DNA of 19,117 nucleotides from DAIOGN01 sp036745245. GTDB taxonomy: Bacteria; Zixibacteria; MSB-5A5; JAUVRN01. This document shows, one piece after another, positions 17,134 to 19,117 of this stretch. Location: NCBI GenBank assembly GCA_036745245.1, contig DAIOGN010000059.1, positions 1-19,117 of the forward strand, given 5' to 3'. Under the pieces are notes generated by a model. The model was not told where the DNA came from and ran no database searches. It saw only the letters and a program-made list of their open reading frames with translations. Made by a program: the position numbers and the translations under genes. The number at the start of each line of letters is the position of its first letter. Within the stretch, counting starts at the first letter, position 1.

Positions 17134-17361
17134 TCTTCCCTGCCCCATTCCTGAGTGGAACACGACCTCGGCAGAGTCAAGCCCGATAGGGGAGTCAAAA
17201 TCGATGCCGAATATTCCCCACCGTTCCGGCGGGCGTCCGCCCTGGACAGGTCCATGGCAGTCATGGCTTTAGTTCCTCACGGTAAGAACGGACGCCGCTG
17301 TCCCGTAGCCGAAGAATCGCAGAATCTGCTGGTACGGGCAGATTTCGCCGCAGAGACTGCG

Positions 17362-18882
17362 CTACCAGGACTCGGAGGGCAGCGTGTCGTCGAAGCCTGA
17401 CTGCACCAGAGAGTGCGCCACCTGAAAGTCTCGCTGAAAGCTCCGGTCGGCCTTCATGGCGGGAATGGCGCGGCTCAACTTCTTCACGAAGGGCAAAAGA
17501 TTCGGACCGCACGAGAGCGGCCGGCGCAGGTCCACGGCGAACCGTCCGGCCAATAGTTCGATCGCCACGACCTGCGTGCTGCGTTCGAGTGCGGCATGAG
17601 CCTTCAGAGCGGCGCCCATCCCCATGCAGACGAAGTCCTCCTGGTTGGCGGAGGTGGGAATGGTGTCCGAGGAGGCAGGGGTGACTGACGTCTTGTTCTC
17701 CGACGCCAGCGCGGCGGCGGTGACCTGCCAGATCATCAGGCCCGAGTCGCGGCCGGGGCGGGCCGCAAGAAACGGCGGCAGGCCCGAAAGCGCGGGGTCG
17801 AGCAGGGCCGACAGTCTGCGCTCCGACAGGTTGGCCAGCGTGGTGAGTGCCAGCGTGACGTGATCCAGCGCCATGGCCACCGGTTGTCCGTGGAAGTTTC
17901 CGCCCGAGTACACCTGGCCCGTGCGCAGGTCCACCAGCGGATTGTCGGTGACGGAGTTGATCTCGCGCAGAAGTACGCCGCGCACGTAGTCGAAGGCGTC
18001 TTTCACGGCGCCCATCACCTGCGGCTGACAGCGGAAACTGTACGGATCCTGCACGCGATCGCACTCCAGGTGCGAACGGCGAATGGACGAGCCCGCCAGG
18101 TAGCGCGACAGGCGCGACGCGGCGGCGTAGTGCCCCGGGTGAGGACGCACGTCGGCGAACCGCCGGCCAAACGGCACATCCGATCCCAAGAGCGATTCGG
18201 TGGAGATCGCACCCGCCAGAAGCGCGGCTTCCCACAGCCTGTACGCATCCCACAGCACGAGCAGTCCCAGTGCCGTGTGCGCCTGCGTGCCGTTGATGAA
18301 CGCCAGGCCTTCCTTTTCGCGCAGTTCGAGCGGCGTGAGCCTGGCCCTCGCCAGCGCGGCTTTGCCCGAAAGCCTGCGACCGCGGAAGCGCATGGGACCT
18401 TCCCCGAGCAGGGCGAGAGTCACGTGCGCAAGCGGCGCCAGATCGCCCGATGCGCCCACCGAACCGCGGCTGGGAACCACGGGCACAAGCCCGCGGTTGA
18501 GCGATTCCAGAAGTGTCTGCACCGACTGCGAGCGCACGCCCGAGTATCCCCACGAAAGCGACGTGGCACGTAACAGCAGGATGGCGCGCACCACGTCGTC
18601 GGGCAGGGGCGACCCCACGCCGGCCGCATGACTGCGAATGAGATTGAGCTGGAGCGCGAGGAGATCTTTGCCCTCCACGCGTGTCTGCGCGAGCCGCCCG
18701 AAGCCGGTGTTTACGCCATAGAGCACGCGCCCCTTCGAAAGGGCCCTCTCGAGCGCTTTCCGTCCGCGATTGAGGCGCGATCGCGCGGCAGGCGCCAAGG
18801 TCACTTTTCGGGAGCGGCGTGCCACGTCCACCACATCCGCGGCGGACAAACGTCGAACGCCAATGGCAAGCTCTGGCTTCAC
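17362..18882 (-). CDS. hutH: aromatic amino acid ammonia-lyase, probably histidine ammonia-lyase
   Basis: A full-length 506-residue MIO-dependent enzyme. Histidine ammonia-lyase converts L-histidine to urocanate and ammonia in the cytoplasm, the first step of histidine breakdown. The MIO cofactor-forming Ala-Ser-Gly is at 144-146 in GSVGASGDLAPLAH. Other conserved pieces are YGVNTGFG (55-62), RSHAAGVG (83-90, with the His that favours histidine), NGTQ (197-200), CDRVQDPYSFRCQPQVMG (274-291), SVTDNP (310-315), GNFHGQP (328-334) and NQEDFV (413-418). The Glu in QED supports histidine over tyrosine or phenylalanine, although most HutH enzymes have QEDH rather than QEDF. No other hut genes are in view. 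GTG start at 18882, four bases after the upstream gene; no clear ribosome-binding site. Confidence 0.9.
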   Translation of the reverse strand: MKPELAIGVRRLSAADVVDVARRSRKVTLAPAARSRLNRGRKALERALSKGRVLYGVNTGFGRLAQTRVEGKDLLALQLNLIRSHAAGVGSPLPDDVVRAILLLRATSLSWGYSGVRSQSVQTLLESLNRGLVPVVPSRGSVGASGDLAPLAHVTLALLGEGPMRFRGRRLSGKAALARARLTPLELREKEGLAFINGTQAHTALGLLVLWDAYRLWEAALLAGAISTESLLGSDVPFGRRFADVRPHPGHYAAASRLSRYLAGSSIRRSHLECDRVQDPYSFRCQPQVMGAVKDAFDYVRGVLLREINSVTDNPLVDLRTGQVYSGGNFHGQPVAMALDHVTLALTTLANLSERRLSALLDPALSGLPPFLAARPGRDSGLMIWQVTAAALASENKTSVTPASSDTIPTSANQEDFVCMGMGAALKAHAALERSTQVVAIELLAGRFAVDLRRPLSCGPNLLPFVKKLSRAIPAMKADRSFQRDFQVAHSLVQSGFDDTLPSESW

Positions 18883-18886
18883 GCGC

Positions 18887-19117
18887 TCAATGGGAATACA
18901 GGAGGTTGATTTTCTTTCTGCGCGTCATCTCCGACAACAGCGTGGCCAGATCGGCCGCAGGTGTAGCACCGGCCTCGCTCGTGACCTGCGCCGGCTCCTG
19001 CGGCGGCCGCGGGGCGATCACGTCCACGCGCTCCACGTCCGCCACGGCCGCCAGCTCGAGCACTCGCCGCGCGTCCGGAGTGAAGATGAGAATCTCGGCC
19101 AGATCGGGGAAGCGCGC
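18887..19117 (-). CDS. C-terminal part of an unidentified protein, possibly STAS-like (5' end outside window)
   Basis: The last 76 residues of a gene that enters from the right edge, ending at TGA 18887-18889. It reads ARFPDLAEILIFTPDARRVL, then ELAAVADVERVDVIAPRP, a Pro/Ala-rich linker, and ADLATLLSEMTRRKKINLLY before the final SH. The pattern of a strand, then D-A-R-R-V-L-E-L-A-x-V, then another strand, resembles the end of STAS domains (anti-sigma antagonist type), where RRVLELTGL is common, but this is a weak match and only a fragment is visible. It stops four bases before the ammonia-lyase start, so the two are probably co-transcribed. Confidence 0.6.
   Translation of the reverse strand, partial: ARFPDLAEILIFTPDARRVLELAAVADVERVDVIAPRPPQEPAQVTSEAGATPAADLATLLSEMTRRKKINLLYSH

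Noticed and set aside
17130..17264. Open frame of 44 codons (MTAMDLSRADARRNGG...) whose stop overlaps the small membrane gene start as ATGA
   Set aside because: A GAGGA lies nine bases upstream and the overlap is suggestive, but the composition is unconvincing and no family is recognised. Kept only as a possibility.
17272..17361. In-frame continuation after the ammonia-lyase stop (RSLCGEICPYQQILRFFGYG...)
   Set aside because: About 30 open codons follow the TAG, with two cysteines. The enzyme is already full length at the stop, and 30 codons can be open by chance, so recoding is not supported.
17261..18553. Minus-strand open frame of 430 codons overlapping the ammonia-lyase
   Set aside because: It is a different frame of the ammonia-lyase gene, whose active-site motifs are intact. 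The alternative product is Arg/Gly/Ala-rich with no motif.

Overview
The window is a GC-rich (roughly 60% or more) chromosomal stretch in which every convincing gene lies on the minus strand. Two runs of ten Ns (3328-3337 and 15116-15125) mark scaffold joins, so this is probably a contig from a metagenome-assembled genome. The gene content suggests a Gram-negative, double-membraned bacterium: MacA/TolC-type export, TonB/ExbB/ExbD energisation, a YIP1-family membrane protein and paired GWxTD-domain secreted proteins. GWxTD proteins are typical of FCB-group and Acidobacteriota-like uncultured lineages (for example Eisenbacteria, Gemmatimonadota, Krumholzibacteriota). That placement is inference; no 16S or marker gene is present.

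In transcription order (high to low coordinates), the window opens with the 3' end of an unidentified gene (possibly a STAS-like domain, 18887-19117), nearly contiguous with a full-length MIO-type ammonia-lyase that best fits histidine ammonia-lyase (17362-18882). A small two-helix membrane protein follows (16930-17133).

A Ton-type energy-transduction cluster comes next: a secreted cysteine-rich TPR protein (15024-16804), an unrecognised four-helix membrane protein (14270-15016), ExbB/TolQ-type channel (13459-14190), two ExbD proteins (12903-13412 and 12327-12893) and two TonB paralogues (11524-12258 and 10611-11369). The second N gap disturbs the TPR reading frame and creates a false 850-residue fusion with the four-helix protein. 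The flanks show two separate genes.

A 572-base gene-free region (10039-10610) separates this cluster from the next. It holds a terminator-like structure, a near-consensus sigma70 promoter and a leader of about 300 nt. The promoter faces an export operon: YIP1-family protein, TolC-family outer membrane protein, MacA/HlyD adaptor, MacB/LolD-type ATPase, and two different MacB-type permeases. Two tandem GWxTD secreted proteins and the start of a NatA-type ABC ATPase, which runs off the window edge, continue in the same direction. The layout suggests an envelope-spanning tripartite ABC exporter with a heteromeric permease pair. The GWxTD proteins and the second ABC system are possible partners or co-expressed genes.

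No RNA genes, mobile elements or CRISPR arrays were seen. The strongest leads for novelty are the four-helix protein tied to the duplicated Ton system, the cysteine pattern of the TPR protein, the asymmetric permease pair with a periplasmic CxxC in one member, and the GWxTD pair embedded among ABC export genes.
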